Below the pieces are notes generated by a model. It worked only from the letters and a program-made list of their open reading frames with translations. It was not told where the DNA came from and searched no databases. A DNA stretch of 64,000 bases. Origin: Septoria linicola. Its lineage: Eukaryota > Ascomycota > Dothideomycetes > Mycosphaerellales > Mycosphaerellaceae. Below are positions 25,323-39,058 of the stretch, in pieces (position 1 is the stretch's first letter; each line of letters begins with the position of its first letter). A program made the translations under genes and the position numbers. Location of the stretch: positions 124,001 to 188,000 of the forward strand of contig CP099431.1 in assembly GCA_024114885.1 (NCBI GenBank), written 5' to 3'.

Positions 25323-25929
25323 AGGATTACTATTCTCTATACTAGTACTAGTAAAAGTAGTAATAGTAGTTTCCTCTCTACTATTATCGCTAAATCTAGT
25401 ACTACTACTATTACTACTAGCGTCGCTTACTAGTATACTAAAATCCTAGATAGTAGCTAGGCTAGAATTATCTCTATTACCGATTTACTATCTAGGTAAT
25501 ATTATAGTAACGTACTAAAGATACTCTATTAACTATCTCGTCGCCTTACTCTTATTATCTTCGTTCTTATTATCGTCTTTATCGTTCTATAGTCTACTAT
25601 ATCTAGATAGGCTCGAGTAATACTTAACTTCTTCTACTATATTAAGAGTTAGAAGCAAATTATATTATCTTAGATAAACGCTTACTACTATTTCTACTCG
25701 CTACTATTTAGCGTATACTAGTCCTAGTCTCGTTATATCTTATACTTACTCTAATCTTATAGTATATCGTTCTACTTATTATAGCTCTATATTATTAGTC
25801 TCGAGAATTCTCTAATCTCTAGCCTCTATCTTCTCTACTATATCTTATCTATCTTCTTATACTATATCTCCTCTATCTTAGTAGCTATATTTCTTAACCT
25901 ATATATATAAGTCGTTAGACTATATAGAT
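25323..25929. other. RIP-saturated DNA, right flank of Copia-2
   Basis: AT-rich with TAC/TAT-rich runs on the plus strand. It was continuous with 18000-19020 before Copia-2 inserted. No domain was recognised. Confidence 0.4.
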
Positions 25930-25999
25930 AGGTCTTAGCTAGTATATAAGGATAATAATACTAGCCTATTCTACTAATACTATTCTATACTTCTATTTC

Positions 26000-27420
26000 C
26001 TCTTATACTATTACTATTACTATACGAGATACTTATTAAATATAGATAACCCTCTAGACCTAAGAGTAGAAGTAGAGGCCTAGAGAACTCCTAACTAGCT
26101 CTAAGGGCCTCTAATAATACCTAGAGACTAATACTATAAGCTAATAACTAATAGAGAACCTAACTACTCTTATAGTAGATATCTAAAAAGCTCTAGACCT
26201 CTCCTAAGGCCTAGGCTAATCCTCTCTCCTCTCTCTTCTCTAGAAGGCCTAGTAGGCTCTCTTCTATTAGGTATATACCTACTCTATCTCCTCTACTCTC
26301 TAGAATATTTAGAAGTCTATCTAAAAGTAATAGAATAGCTATATAGTACTATAGTCCTAGGCCTAGAAAGTAGCTTGAATTTAGCCTATACTACTAAGAC
26401 TAAGATTAATACCTTAGGTAATAATAGCTATCTAGATTAAGATAGGAAGCTAGTAAGAGAGAGATAAAGTAAAAGAACTAAGTAGAAAGGAAATTAGAGA
26501 AAAGCTTAGAAGCTATAATATAGTAGTAATCTAGAAGCTATCTAGTAAAGATATTAAAGTCCTTCTATAAAGAGAGTAGAAGAAATATAAGCTAGAAGAA
26601 AATTAGAAATAGATTTAGGTAGTCTAGCTATAGGCCTAGGTAGCTAGATACCTCTATAGAGTACTAGTCTATAAGGTTAGAGTAAACTAGGATATAGAGG
26701 ATAGCTTATACCTTAAGACTCTTAAGAAGGAAAATATATACTAGATCCTATATATTAAGATTACTTAGGTAATATAGATAAAGAGCTCTAAAGTAAGAGA
26801 GAACTAGAGACACTCTATAATAATTCTTAGATTCTAGAAGGAATAGATAGTAAGAGAGGTAGTTAAGATAGGCTTCTCTATAGAAGCTAACTTCTATAGT
26901 ATAGAGGCCTACTATCTATAGTAGAGAGTAATCTAGTACCTTAAATACTAGAAGTTTAGGTATATTATAATATACTATAGAGAGGACTAGGACAAGTATA
27001 GAGTATACTTAGGAGCCTATAAGATAATAGACTATAAATCCTATAATAAGAAGTATAGTAACTATAGAGGTAACTACCTAGCTTAGTTAAGACTCTATAA
27101 GTATAAATAGGTAGCTCTAGTAAAGGTATAAGTCTTCTTAGACCTATTTAGGAATAGATAAACCTAGGCTACTTCTATATAAGATAAGGAGAGCTTTACT
27201 ATTATCTCTAATAAGAAGAGAAAATACTAAGCTATACCTACCTAGCTATAGGACGAAGAGATAGCTCTACTAAGTAGCTAGGCTAGAATAAACAAGCCTC
27301 TAGAGAAGCTAAGTAGAAGTACCTCTACTATAATAGAAGAGAGAAAGTAGGTAAATAAAATATCTATATATCTTTAAATAAAGAGAATAGTAGAGATCTT
27401 AGAGGAAAATAAAGGATAGG
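26000..27420 (+). pseudogene. LINE ORF1 (gag-like) relic with zinc knuckles
   Basis: At about 26941-27090 the frame reads YLKYQKFRYIIIYYRE, YRVYLGAYKIIDY and YNKKYSNYRGNY. Turning Tyr back to Cys and one Tyr back to His gives the three Cys/His knuckles typical of Tad ORF1; TGC/TGT-to-TAC/TAT and CAC/CAT-to-TAC/TAT changes are what RIP produces. Upstream is a charged, Lys/Glu/Arg-rich segment (about 26450-26850) of the kind seen in LINE nucleic-acid chaperones. The protein would bind LINE RNA. Gln/Trp codons are now stops. Confidence 0.65.
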
Positions 27421-27469
27421 ACTAAATAGATATATAAGAAGATATATCTAATAAATAGATATAACCTCT

Positions 27470-30400
27470 AGATCTACTAATATAATATTAACTATATACC
27501 TACTATATAGGCTCTTCTCCTATAGGATATAGACCTAAAAACTATATAACTTATAGTAATCTAGGAGCTATAGATTAACCTAGCTAATAGGAAGATAAAG
27601 ATAAGAAAGGAGTACTACCTAGTCCTTCTAAAGATAAGATACTTAAGAGTAGTACTTTTTATTTTAGATAAACTAGACTCCTTCTAATAGGATCTAGAAT
27701 ATAGCTAGTTAGGAGATATAGTATCTATTACTATTAGGATATAAAATAGATATATTACTATCTATAACTACTATAACCTATTAGGCCTACTATTATATAT
27801 ATAACCTAAAGTGCTCCTCTAGCTAGAAGTAGCTACCTAGAGAGATATAGAGGCCTAGAGAGAGACTATAGTTATAAGAGACTTTAACCTTTACTATCTC
27901 TAATAGAGAGAGAACCTAGTAGTATCCTAATATATTATAGCTAACTATCTAATCTAGATAGCCTCCTAGCTAGACCTCTAGCTACTTCTAGAACTAGATA
28001 CTATTACCTAGGAGAGATATAACTCTAGCTACTAGACCTTAGACCTTATATTAGCTAGCTAGTCTCTCTAATAGAGAGTATAAAGCTACTAGACTCTCCT
28101 AGAGAATATATTTAGCTCTAACTATATCTCTATCCTTATAGTTATTTAGATATAGTAGCTCTTCTAGAAAGAAAGAAGCCTAAGACTATAATAGGCTAGA
28201 ATAGACTAGGAAGTAGTAAAGGAGAAGGCCTTATAGGAGATAGAATACCTAGAACTACTTCTACTAGAAACTAACTAGGACCTAGACTAGGTAGCTAGAT
28301 CTCTCTAAGAGATACTCTAGAGAGTTATAAAGGAGATAGTCCTAAATACTAAGCTATCCTAATATATAAGAGTAGTATAACTCTAGGAATATAATATAGC
28401 TATTAAGATAGTAAGAGAGGTAAGAAGAGATTAGAAAGTAACCTCTACTAAAGCTAGCTATAGATACTACCTAGATACCTACTATAGGAAGAATAAGATA
28501 GTTAGAAAGGCTATAAATATATTATAGAGACAGATAGTTAGAGAGGTTATAAAGGATCTAAAGCAAATATAGAAACTAGCTAAATAGGCTAGAGATAAGG
28601 CTAACTAGAGATATATAACTCTATAGTTCTCTAATCTCTATAGCTAGGACTAATAGGATAGATATATAAATAAGAGTAAGGCTAGAGTCCTAGTAGAGTA
28701 CTTCTTTTCTCTTCTAGAGAAGGTAGACCTCTTAGATATCCTAGAAGTAGTTATACTAATCTAGTTTTAGGTAGGAGAGATAGTATATCTAGGAGATATT
28801 CTAGTAATTCTTAAGAAGCTACCTATAAGAAAGATACTAGGCCTAGACTAGGTCTAGAATATTCTTCTATAGAAATATAGAGAGGAGATAGCTCTATTCC
28901 TAGTAATATTCTTTATAGTATACCTAAGATAGGCCTACTACTCTAAACTATTTAAGTACTCTACTATAGTCGTCCTTAGGAAGCTATAAAAGCTAGACTA
29001 TACTAAAATAGAGGTATATAGACTAATCGTACTTCTAAATATACTAGCTAAGGTCCTAGAGGTAATTATAGCTAAAAGAATCTCTAAGGAAGTAGAAGAG
29101 AGAAAGCTTCTTCTAGAAGCTTAGATAAGAGCTAGGCTAGATAGGTTAACTACCTTAGTACTAGATCTAATTACTAAATAGGTTAGGACTATCTAGAAGG
29201 CTAAACTAGGATTAGTAGTATTAATACTTTACCTAGATATCTTAGAGGTATTTAATAAAGTGTCCTACTAGAGACTTCTTTATAATATTAGAATAAAAGG
29301 CTATCTAGACTATATAATCTAGTTTATAAGATCCTTCCTCTAGAATAGGACTATATATTTAAAACTAGGAGAGTTCTTTAACTAAGAGAGACTATAGAAT
29401 ATAGAGATACTATAGAGATCTATACTCTCTTCTATCCTCTTCCTCTTCTTTACCTTAACTCTCTTTCTAGCTCTCTAGGAGAGAAATATAACTATAATAG
29501 GCTTTATAGATAACTCTAATATCCTTATATATAGTATAACTATAGAAGAGAACTATAAATAGCTAGAGAGAGTATACTAGAAGTATATATACTAGGTAAA
29601 GAGATATAGAGCTATCTTTATACTCTAAAAGTACTAACTTATCTACTTTATAAGAGGAAGGAACTATAACCTATAAGTAATAGTCTAAATCCTAGAGTTT
29701 AAGAGAGAGCTAGTACTATCTCTTAGACTACTAGAGGTATAGGTAGATACTAAACTTAGGTAGGGCCTATATATAAATAAGATAGTAGAGAAGAGTATAT
29801 AATAGATCTAATCTCTATAGAGGCTCTATAAATCTACCTAGAGAGTATCTTTCTAGAAGATAAGATACCTCTATATAGTAGTTATTAGGCCTATATTAGT
29901 CTATAGATACTCTATCTAGTTAAACCTAGAGAGTATAAGAGACTATAATAAGAGCCTAACTAAACCTATAGAGAAGATCTAGACCTAGGCTCTAAGGTAT
30001 ATTACTAGAGTATATAAGATAGTATCTACCTAGGTCCTATAAAAGAAAGTAAATATTACCTCTATAAGGATATATACCTAGGACCTATTAAGATAATATA
30101 TAGGAAAGAAGATAGCTACCTAGGTATATAGCTATATTAGAAGCTAATACTAGGTAATTATATAGAGAGAAGCTAGAAATAGGAGGAGGCTAGACCTAGG
30201 CCTAAGATAAATAAGGACTATAGAGATCTATAACCTTATAGTAATATAGTATAGAGCCTAGAGCCTATAATAGAGAGGGAGATATAAGGACTAGATAAAG
30301 AACTAGTAGGCTAGATAATAATAGGACCTAGAATAGAAGAGAGTAAAGTAGAGAAGAACTAACTTAGATAGAGATAACCTAGTAGTATAATAGTTAATAT

Positions 30401-30900
30401 ATATAAGAGAGAGATAGGAGCTATACTTAGGCCTTCCTAGGCCTATAAGTATAATAATAACTCTAGTTAGGACAGGCTATATTAGCCTAAATATATATCT
30501 TATAAAGAGAAGAGTCCTAGAGATCTAGCTCTAGTACCTATATAACTAAGAAGCCTAAACTATAAGATATATATATATATCCTACTAGAAGTACTAGGCT
30601 AGTAGATAAAAGCTATTCTTAGAAACAGGAACTAGCTACTAGAAGGAAAAAATAATAACTAAGAGAGGCCTATAAGCTATAGCTAGGTAGCTTATTTAAG
30701 AGAGAGTTCTAGATTAGTTCTCTCTAGTAAAGGAGGAACTAGAGAAGAGCCTATAAAACTAAGAGACTAAAAGAACTAAGATAAGGATAATAATAAAAAT
30801 AAGAGGAATATAGACAAGAATACTATAATAAAAAGAATAGCCTATATAGAGTTTAAACTTATAACCTCTTATACTCTATCGTACTATAGGAATCTTAGGA
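27470..30900 (+). pseudogene. LINE ORF2 relic (endonuclease region and reverse transcriptase)
   Basis: RT signatures are in order: RKILGLD near 28840 (consensus PGPDGI), STIVVLRKL at about 28960, RLIVLLNILAKVLEVIIAKR at 29023-29085, YLDILEVFNKVSY at about 29229-29270 (consensus FLDISGAFDKVSH, the first catalytic Asp kept), and IIGFIDNSNILIY with FIDN at 29503-29514 where FxDD is required, so one catalytic Asp is Asn. The stretch before RT should hold an APE-type endonuclease, but it is too eroded for me to name its residues. A C-terminal RNase H is expected for Tad but was not verified. In an intact element this protein nicks DNA and primes reverse transcription at the target. Confidence 0.7.
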
Positions 30901-31080
30901 CAAGGCTTTAAACTATAGAGATAGCTAGGACCTATATTCCTTTTCTATAGACTTTAAGAGATAGGTATAATACTATTATACTAATAAGCCTAGGATAGAA
31001 TTAGAGAAAACTTAAGGACCTATAAATACTAGAAAGGAGAGAGGATAGAGAGAGAGAGATAGGAGGTAAAGAGAAGCTAG

Positions 31081-31800
31081 GCTATAAAGGAGCCTAGTTT
31101 TATATAAAGAAAGATAGAGAATAATAGAGGTAGCTACTAACTATAAAATAAAGAAGAGATAAGAGAGGTTTTTTATAGCTTTTTCCTTTAAAGAACGATA
31201 TAGAGTATACTACTTACTCTAGATATATAAAGAGGTAGACTAGTAATAAGATTTATCTATCTATCTATTAAAGATAGATATTATTATAAAGTAAAATAAA
31301 ACTAGTATATTCTAGTATAAAATTAAGAGCGATTTAAGTAGGACTTCTTTAGTTCTTATATAATCGCGATAGCTAGCTTTAGATATACTAGAATACTCGC
31401 TATAGTAGCCTCGTTCTACTAGTATAAGTTATAAGTATAATAGTACTAAAAATTAAAGTAGAGGCTACTTAGACCTCTATTACTATATATCTTTATTAAT
31501 AGATTACTCGTTAGAAGAATCGACTTTAATTTTACTATATTTAAATTTATAATAGTATAGGTAACTACTATCTTCTCTTTAGAAAGCGTACTAGAGTACG
31601 AAAACAGCTTATTAGCTTATATTAGACGACTTTATAATCGTTAGAGAAACGTTATATATATTAGCTAGATATAGTACTAATATTATCTAATTTCTATAGT
31701 TATATATTAATATAGCTTCCTTCGCCTAACTAAGTAGAATTCCTAGACAAATATAGATATTAGTCGTCGTTAAAAAAAGCCTTAGTAAGTCGCTACTAAT
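31081..31800. other. RIP-saturated DNA at the right edge of the block
   Basis: Nothing recognisable. CpA/TpG becomes normal from about 31805, a sharp border. Confidence 0.5.
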
Positions 31801-32512
31801 ACTTTTGCCAAATATTGCTGAATACTACTAAATACTACCTATACGATATATGACACATATATAGCGTCCACTGTCCGTCTCAAGCGCAACGCGGCACAAA
31901 ATTTCCCATGCACGTACTGGTCTCATGAAATGCATCCTGCACTCACAACATTGTCCCGCTTCCTGCAACTCGGTCGTGGAAGACGAATAGCTCATCTCAC
32001 CTACGTTGTCTATCACGATTTCCGCCACGCCACGCTACTCATGCTAGTACGGTCGCCCACTTTCAAAGTCCGCGACGCGCCAACTCTGTTAGCCAAACAC
32101 AAAAGTTGAAGCTTGACCACGCATTATTAGCTCCCGCCCGGCAGCATAGCAGTCCAGACAGAGGAGATGTTTCGACCGAATCGGCCCAGCCATCAATCCA
32201 AAACGTGTGAACTTCGACAGCAAGGAAATTGACGATCCGCCTTAGCAAAGCAGCCAGAACACCAGTATGGCTGTATCACTGCCTCCTTGTATCACTGCCT
32301 CCTTTGATACAGCCTGCGCCTCCTCACGTCATGTAAGGACAGATTTGGAGACCGTAACGAGGCAGTGGGCCGCCATGTCAAGTACGGCCACCCGCTCACC
32401 ACAGTAACCAGCCCGCTAGTCCACGTTCTACTCAACCCTCGCTACGGTTCTCATCTCAGCCCAAGCAATTCCAGTTTCTGCGCCATCACTATACACGACT
32501 CGAACGCTTACA

Positions 32513-32786
32513 ATGGCCGATTCGTCCTCTGGGCCGCCACACTTGGACACTTGCGGGCCCACCAAAGAAATCTTCATACCGAACACCAGCTCCACAACAG
32601 GTACTGCTCGCTGTCGCTAGTTTCGAGGCGGACGAACTCCCGAATGCTCGCGGCGCTGGCTCGCAGAAGACGTTCATTCTTGATGATGAGCAGCGCCACC
32701 TCAACATCGAATGGTCCAAAAATGCTCAGATTCAACTCGGCATCCGGACGATACCATGTTTAGATGCGATGTCGAGAACGAGCTAA
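32513..32786 (+). pseudogene. Hypothetical short protein, frameshifted
   Basis: An ATG at 32513 opens a 35-codon frame (MADSSSGPPHLDTCGP...) that stops at 32618-32620. From about 32605 another frame takes over, reading LLAVASFEADELPN, then KTFILDDEQRHLNIEWSKN, and ends with TAA at 32784-32786. Both halves look protein-like. A 24-nt GT...AG segment sits at the switch but is too short to be an intron, so a frameshift is more likely. No domain was recognised. Confidence 0.3.
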
Positions 32787-35700
32787 CAAAACCAGCCAAG
32801 ATCTGATCGAGCTGAAGAGGCATTTCTCGTATAAATCCAAAGATCATCACACAAGACGACTGTAGGGACTGAGGAGAACATTGGCGAGTGATAGTACCGT
32901 TTGAGGAAATCGAACTTGTTGAAGTGGGCTGAAACGGCAACCCTAAGACGTTCATGCTCAGAGGCCTCGGATTGCCCTACACGTAATCTTCTCGAAGGTT
33001 GGAAAAGTCGGGGTGGGTTGGGCGCTGGGAGCAAGGCTCTGGTCCAGAATGACGGACGTTTGTGGAGAAGGTGACAAGCAAGTAAGAAAGGAGAGTAGAG
33101 GCTACACATTCAGTTGTTGTTATGCTGGCAGGGATGAAGCTGCAGTGAAATTGATGTCAAAGTCGGAAAGCAGGAGGAATGTTCAGGCCACCTTCTTGCT
33201 TGATTACGGGCTGTCTTCCATGTACTCGGAGTGCTCAGCCAATATCAGCTGGTGCGAACACAAACGGCTCCTATGGTTAGTATGATCGGAACAGCCGAAT
33301 CGAGACCTATCTGGCTACGCACACGATTTCTGCCTCAAGGAGCACATGTACAACATACTGGGTCGCGGGGGAATCTCCCGCCTTCGACTCGAGAAGTATG
33401 CATGATACAAAGTGGTCCACACACGGCCTGGGACAAGGAACTCTGTCCAAAGAGATCTTTTCGACTCCAGGTACGACTTGCCCCATATCAGATAAGACTT
33501 GCTACGCGTCATATATGGGAGAGGAAGGGGACTCTTCTCACGAAGAGCGGGGATCCTTTTCGCGAAGCAAGGCGTCATCAGTCAGCCTTCGCAGGAGTCG
33601 CCACCGCCGTTGGCCACACCATTGCCTGTTCTTCCACCGACGCTCAACTCGATAAACCATACAAGTCAGTCGAGATAGTATTGAAATCTCTAAACGACAT
33701 TCGCCAGCGTGTCTCACAGCTATACTCCGTTGACTCGAGATGCCGTGTCATGCTTACGAAAGCGCCAAGGACAGACTGAACGGTGGTGAATGTTCCGGGG
33801 TTGGATACAGAACCAGCGAGGTACCCACACACGCTGTTTTGTAGCTGGAGCAAAAGCCTCAGAAGTGGAAAGATAAAACAAAGCCATTTCGGTCCCCAGC
33901 GAGGAAGAGACGAGTCATAAGCCCTACAAGACCGCCCATTCTCAAAACCTTCAGCGTAGATTGTCTGCTGGTTTTGGCGATACCCATACGTTCGGTGCCA
34001 GTCTAGCAGCTTCTTACACAAATGGCATTTTGGACAGCTCACGGAGCTTGTTACGTTGAAGCCACATAAGATGTCTATCATTCAGCTCCACAAATCAGTT
34101 TCAGCTGGAGGTCGGTTACAGTCGCTACGGCCTGGGTCGTCCTGTATACTGTCGAAAAAGCGATTTGGTGCCATTGGTCGGTAGGAGGAGGGGGATTTCA
34201 TGCGCAGTATGGACAATCTCAAGTACACCTGCTTTATACCTCTCTTCAAACTTGGCTGCCATTACGAGACCAACGATTGCAACCCTCGCATACGCTTGGT
34301 ATCTCTGGACTTTGATCGGATCCCTGTATACTCCTGCAAAGAGCCACGGCTTCCTACTCCGACCTGCGATACTAAAGGCATTTTGCCCTCGATTTCTGCT
34401 GTGCGCGCCTTTGTCGATAGCAACGCCACTCTACAGCCCTGCAAGGATGCTTCTAGGAACCTACGAGTACGCCTTCACAGACTTGTCGATCGATGTCGTT
34501 TCAATGCAAAACTCGGTCTGTTCGGCGGCATCTTTACTTTCGAATCGACGGACGTGTGGTCTGGACTGTGCGTTGGCATGTAGCTTCCAGTGGTTGGGCT
34601 ATGATCTGAGGCCTAGCTAGGAGCATATGGTATGGATCTCTCATGGCTTTCCTCCCAAGTTTCCAATTCCTACAAAACAGCCAGATGATCTTGTCTAAGT
34701 ATGAAGAGGCGTCCACGCGTACCTCTACTTCGTCCTTCCCAGTCCGCGGCGTTGTATAGACGGCTCGAACGCAAGCTGCAGCCTAGCATGAGGTGATATC
34801 GACTTGATCCAGACATGCAATGATGCACACTCATTGTCGTTGTTCAGGCAAGAGCATGCGAGTGCCCTTTGATGTAGATGAGCAATGCCATTATTGATGT
34901 TCTTCGCCTCGTCGGCAGAATACGGTATAGCCCACACAGCAATCTCTGCGTGCGGTCATTGGACTAGATCGGAATTGCATAGTCGGATCATTGCGTCGTC
35001 AGTCTCCTAGTAGAATCAAGCATAGGCATGCAGATTCAACGCTGTATCAGCGTGTCTTCTAGTGTCATCACTCATATGCTGCTCGGGGATCGAGATTCGT
35101 GCGGCATCGTCTTGGCAATCTGCCATCTTGGCGGAGACACTTGCAAACAAGGCATCTTCTGACAAAACTGGGGGCATAACAGCGGGCGCGCTAGCGGTAG
35201 AAGCAAGTCTCTCTGCGACAAAGAGCAAAAGGGCGAAAGCAGGTAGCAAATCCTCGAACTCCTGATCGCCGAAGAGAACGAAGCAAAATCAGCACAATCA
35301 CATCTTCCTACACAGTGAAACATCCTCTATGAACGGCAGGTGCTCTCCTACATCGGCTCAACGACCCAACGATCTTGCAATGCGCCGGGGCAGACCTCCT
35401 GGCTCATCAAACACCGCACCTGCAGACCCAGGCATGATAGTAACAACGTTCCGGGGGCAGTTGCACCAATAACTTCCTACTTTATTTGTGATGAGCCTGC
35501 CAGTCGTGAGGGTCACTGGCCGTCACAGCTTTGGTCCTGAGAACAGTCAAAGTTCGATGGCGTACTTACTGCAAGCGTTGCAGAAGTCTCGGATTAGAAG
35601 ATGTTGCTCACAGGGTCCACTGCAGGCAAGCATTGTCATCCCACGAAGTGTGCTGTGATGATGGGGCCGATGCGCCATCTAGTGAGGTTTGTGCTCCGGA

Positions 35701-36174
35701 CTCTCGTCAAGTAGGCGCAAGATCTAGAGAATCTGCAGGTCCAAGTATGGAAGTCAGGACTGCTTCTAGGATAGGTAGGAGCACAAGGCGATGAGACCTT
35801 GGGCCAAAAGTCCCAGCAGCAACGAGACGAGAGTCGTCCGGATCCGAGGTCGATCAACATCACCTCTGACCCGGGTGTGCATTGATCCACAATTGCTGAC
35901 GACTTGCTGGCACATGTTGATCGTACTCGGGCCCAGTCGAACGCTAGCAGATCAGTGTTAGTATGAGCACCAAACTTTCTCCTGATCTGGTCCTCTGTAG
36001 CGCAGTGGTTCAGCGCACATTGTGTCTCGATTGGACCTGCAGGTTGTTTATCAGTCGAAGCTGGTTCTGGTGCTGTGAGATCACCTATCGTTGTGCTCCC
36101 AGCTGGCTTCCCAATCGAAAGATCGCCCAGAATACTTTTCACGAATCATCTCTAGCCCGACAGTACCGGGATCT

Positions 36175-36665
36175 TTAATGGAGTCTTTGATGTTCTACGT
36201 TTGCCACACCTCCCATCATTACTGGACCCAGTGGACGGGACGCTCGAGCAGTTTGGAACTGTTGGTGATATCCGATCCGGGAGGTGAAGTCGATGCGAGC
36301 ACATATACTTCGTCTCATCCCTAGGGACTGCCTCACTAGATGGGTGTTGCGTCTCGGGAGAGCCCGGCTTCGGTCGGTCTGCAGCAGATGAGACAAGGCA
36401 TCTGTGCTGTAGTCCATGCACATAAAAGTTTGAACGGTGAAAAGTCCATGTGGTGTATGTGCCGAGCCTGAAATGACCTGTGGGATCTTCCAGGGTCCTT
36501 GCTTGGATAACAGTGCTTGCGGTGAAACAGTATGCAGCTCACTGCTTCCCCTGATGAGCACTCGCTGCCAGGTAGATTCCAGTGGCAGGTAGATCGATCC
36601 GCTTCTAGGCAAAATGTCAACATGTCCCCAGGGCTCGAGCCACTGCTGTGACGCGAGTCAAGGAC
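36175..36665 (-). pseudogene. Unidentified coding-like fragment
   Basis: A minus-strand frame reading QQWLEPWGHVDILPRSGS, then LESTWQRVLIRGSSELHTV, then KQGPWKIPQVISGS looks like protein in its first 80 residues and fades afterwards. Just upstream, in another frame (about 36680-36770), DIYIKIWNVIIHRLLPEGY also looks coding. No ATG, no splice model and no known domain. Probably a decayed gene. Confidence 0.22.
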
Positions 36666-38094
36666 AATTACCTATCGTGCTGGATCCATTTGGACAGATG
36701 TAGCCCTCCGGAAGTAGTCTGTGAATGATGACATTCCATATCTTGATATAGATATCGGAGGGAGACGCAAGTTCGGAGCGTCAGTGCGAGCTAGATCAAC
36801 GAGATCTTTGAAGGAATGGAGATTGAGGTGTGTTTCCTGTAGGTGGTTGAATTTGTTACTGCAGGTCTAGGAAGTAGTAGTGTCCAGACCGTAAAGCAAT
36901 GCCACAAGCTGATCCAGACAAGCAGGTACCGGCTGAGGCGTATATCGTCTTGTAGCTAGCAACTCGCATCCGAAATTGCCATTACAGATCGCATTGCGCA
37001 GCTCTGACACAGCAGACTGCTCGAGGAGTGTTTGAGACATGCCCACAGGCTGGCTTGCGAGGGCTCAGATTGAGTGCCAGAAATGGCTAGAGACGCCGAG
37101 ATGGACATGACGACAGCGAGACCCAGCGCACTATGGATGCGCGCTGGCTTGATCAGCTGGGATACAACTGTCGAGATGAGACAGTCAAAGATGGTCTCCA
37201 GCTGACTCGCAGCGTGTACTGCGTGCAGAGGTAGCAACTCCAAATGGCAACAGTGCATTGCAGAGCTCGGGCTTGAGCCCTGCGGTATATCCGAGGATTT
37301 CATTCCAACGCTCGTTTGCCTTCGCAGTCTCGTGTCATTCTGACGATCTTCCTCAATCTAGAGGAGCATCTGGGAATTGTGCTTGATCTCGGCCGTCTGC
37401 TCCGCTTCTACCGTAGTTATGAGCTACAACCACGGTACCCTTGATAGCAATCACTATGAAGGTTTCCTTGCGTTTACTTATAGCGAGCGGGAGTCTAGGC
37501 ACTGGTCTAACGACCGTCGTCTCAACGTTGCGTACGAATCGGCAGTGGAAAGCCCGAGTGCAGCCAAGGTCGAGAGATGCGTTCGACGACTATCAACCTG
37601 AAGGACTGCGCTTGCAACTTACAGTCAAAAAGAACGACTTTCCGCCCGTGGTAATATAGTGAAGACTACGGACTTCGCGTGTCGTCCGGGAGTGTGATCA
37701 GCAACGCCAATGCCTGTAGCAGAAATCTGAATGCAGTCGTCATCACGTAGATCAGCTCGACTAGCTTCACCGCGGGAAAAGCTTACGAGCTCATCATGTT
37801 TCGAGGTCCGATCGTTCTGCCGTAGAAGCTCGAGGGGATATCTGTCTGTGATGATTGCGAAAATTTCGACTCCGGACTCTCCTGCAGTGGTGCCTGGTCC
37901 AGCGAATCATGACCTTCACACATATCAGATCTACGCAGAGTTCTCAAGTCGCTCAGACAACTCTGGCTATGCTGTTGTAGAGATGCCTCGTATCGTGAGC
38001 ATCTTTTTGCAGCCTTTTTCGTAAAAGCCGAAAAGTGGTCCTCAATATTCAGCGGCACTACCTTCGATGATCTACCAGACCTAAGCTCAAATCG

Positions 38095-38547
38095 TCAGAT
38101 ATCCCGAGGTGCCGGTGTGTTGTTCGACAATGCCAAGAGGCGTGGACGAAATTGTATAGTCTCGTGGACGACATGGAGGAGAAAGCTGTCATAGTCCTTG
38201 GCTGATCGTCCAGATCCTGGCCTAGGTTGCAGATTATGGGGCTCAACCTGTTCATGCTTGTAAACATGTGCCGGATCGTTGTGAAATAGTTCCTGTGCAT
38301 AATCACCAAGGAACGCTGGGATGGTGGCCGTCGTGGTCCGAACATTGGCTTGACAAGACGCGAAAAACATCTCAATCCTTCTCACATCCTCACTAAAGCT
38401 TCCAAATGACGCGCAACACCGTGGATGCACTTTTGCAGAGATGTACCGAATCTTGAACCAGTCATTGTCTGGACGTATGTTACAAATGTGAAAGGCATGA
38501 TGCAGTCCAGCTGGAGAGGCTGCGCGCCAAGGCCAAGCGAGTTTCGG
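38095..38547 (-). pseudogene. Unidentified coding-like fragment (about 150 codons)
   Basis: An open minus-strand frame from the stop at 38550-38548 to TAG at 38095. It contains HICNIRPDNDWFKIRYISAK, then SEDVRRIEMFFASCQANV, then PAFLGDYAQELFHNDPAHVY. The composition is protein-like but there is no ATG before residue about 60, so a 5' exon is missing or lost. A further minus-strand segment, 37783-38058 (NIEDHFSAFTKKAAKRCSRY...), may belong to the same former gene. No family was recognised. Confidence 0.3.
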
Positions 38548-38788
38548 TCAATACAACCTCTCTCCATACCACTACTCCCAACTTTTGCCCATTCCGCCCC
38601 ATCGCTTGCTTCGAAAGAAGGCTCTCGGCATCGACGCCCTGATCACAACATCCTGATCGAAAGCAATGAAGACATGAATCAAAGCCTGACTGGCGCCATA
38701 GCGCCTCAGCTTCGAGGACACAGACGAGCCTCCGAACAGCAGCATCATCGCCGACGACAACAACAACAACCACAACAGAAGAATCAGG

Positions 38789-39058
38789 ATGGCGAAATTG
38801 GCGTTGCGCGCTGAAACTCCACAAACCGAGATGAGCACTGTGAGGCGATACTTGGACGAGCTGCTGGAAGCCTACAAGGTACGTGCCAATAATGTACGCT
38901 CTCTAGTCCTCGGAGACCCACCTGGGACTCGCAGCAACTTGCACAAAGGCGAGACTGAAGGCCAACGGGCATTGCGAAACGCAATTCTGGGCCTCGAGCA
39001 AGCACAGCAACTGCTGCAGCGGGGAGGGCATGAGCAGACCGCTCGCTGGCGGACATGA
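38789..39058 (+). CDS. Hypothetical helical protein, possibly truncated
   Basis: An ATG at 38789 gives 89 residues ending in TGA at 39056-39058. The frame is open upstream to a stop at 38699-38701, with an Asn-rich stretch encoded by a CAA/AAC microsatellite at about 38755-38780. The body (TVRRYLDELLEAYKVRANNV, then EGQRALRNAILGLEQAQQLL) predicts helices or a coiled coil. Directly after the stop another frame continues with ADMMLELSTKTLVELNDLD, which suggests that a frameshift cut the protein short. No known domain. Confidence 0.35.
   Translation: MAKLALRAETPQTEMSTVRRYLDELLEAYKVRANNVRSLVLGDPPGTRSNLHKGETEGQRALRNAILGLEQAQQLLQRGGHEQTARWRT

Larger units (their letters stand above)
25930..31080 (+). 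mobile_element. Tad-like LINE (non-LTR retrotransposon) relic
   Basis: A plus-strand two-ORF element without LTRs: a gag-like ORF1 with zinc knuckles followed by an ORF2 with reverse transcriptase. This arrangement and the RT wording match the fungal Tad clade. The 5' and 3' ends are estimates from where the purine-rich, coding-like composition begins and stops; no target duplication or tail was identified. It is heavily RIPed. Confidence 0.75.

Noticed and set aside
32270..32301. Two copies of a 16-bp unit as a regulatory repeat
   Set aside because: Too short and only two copies; probably replication slippage.
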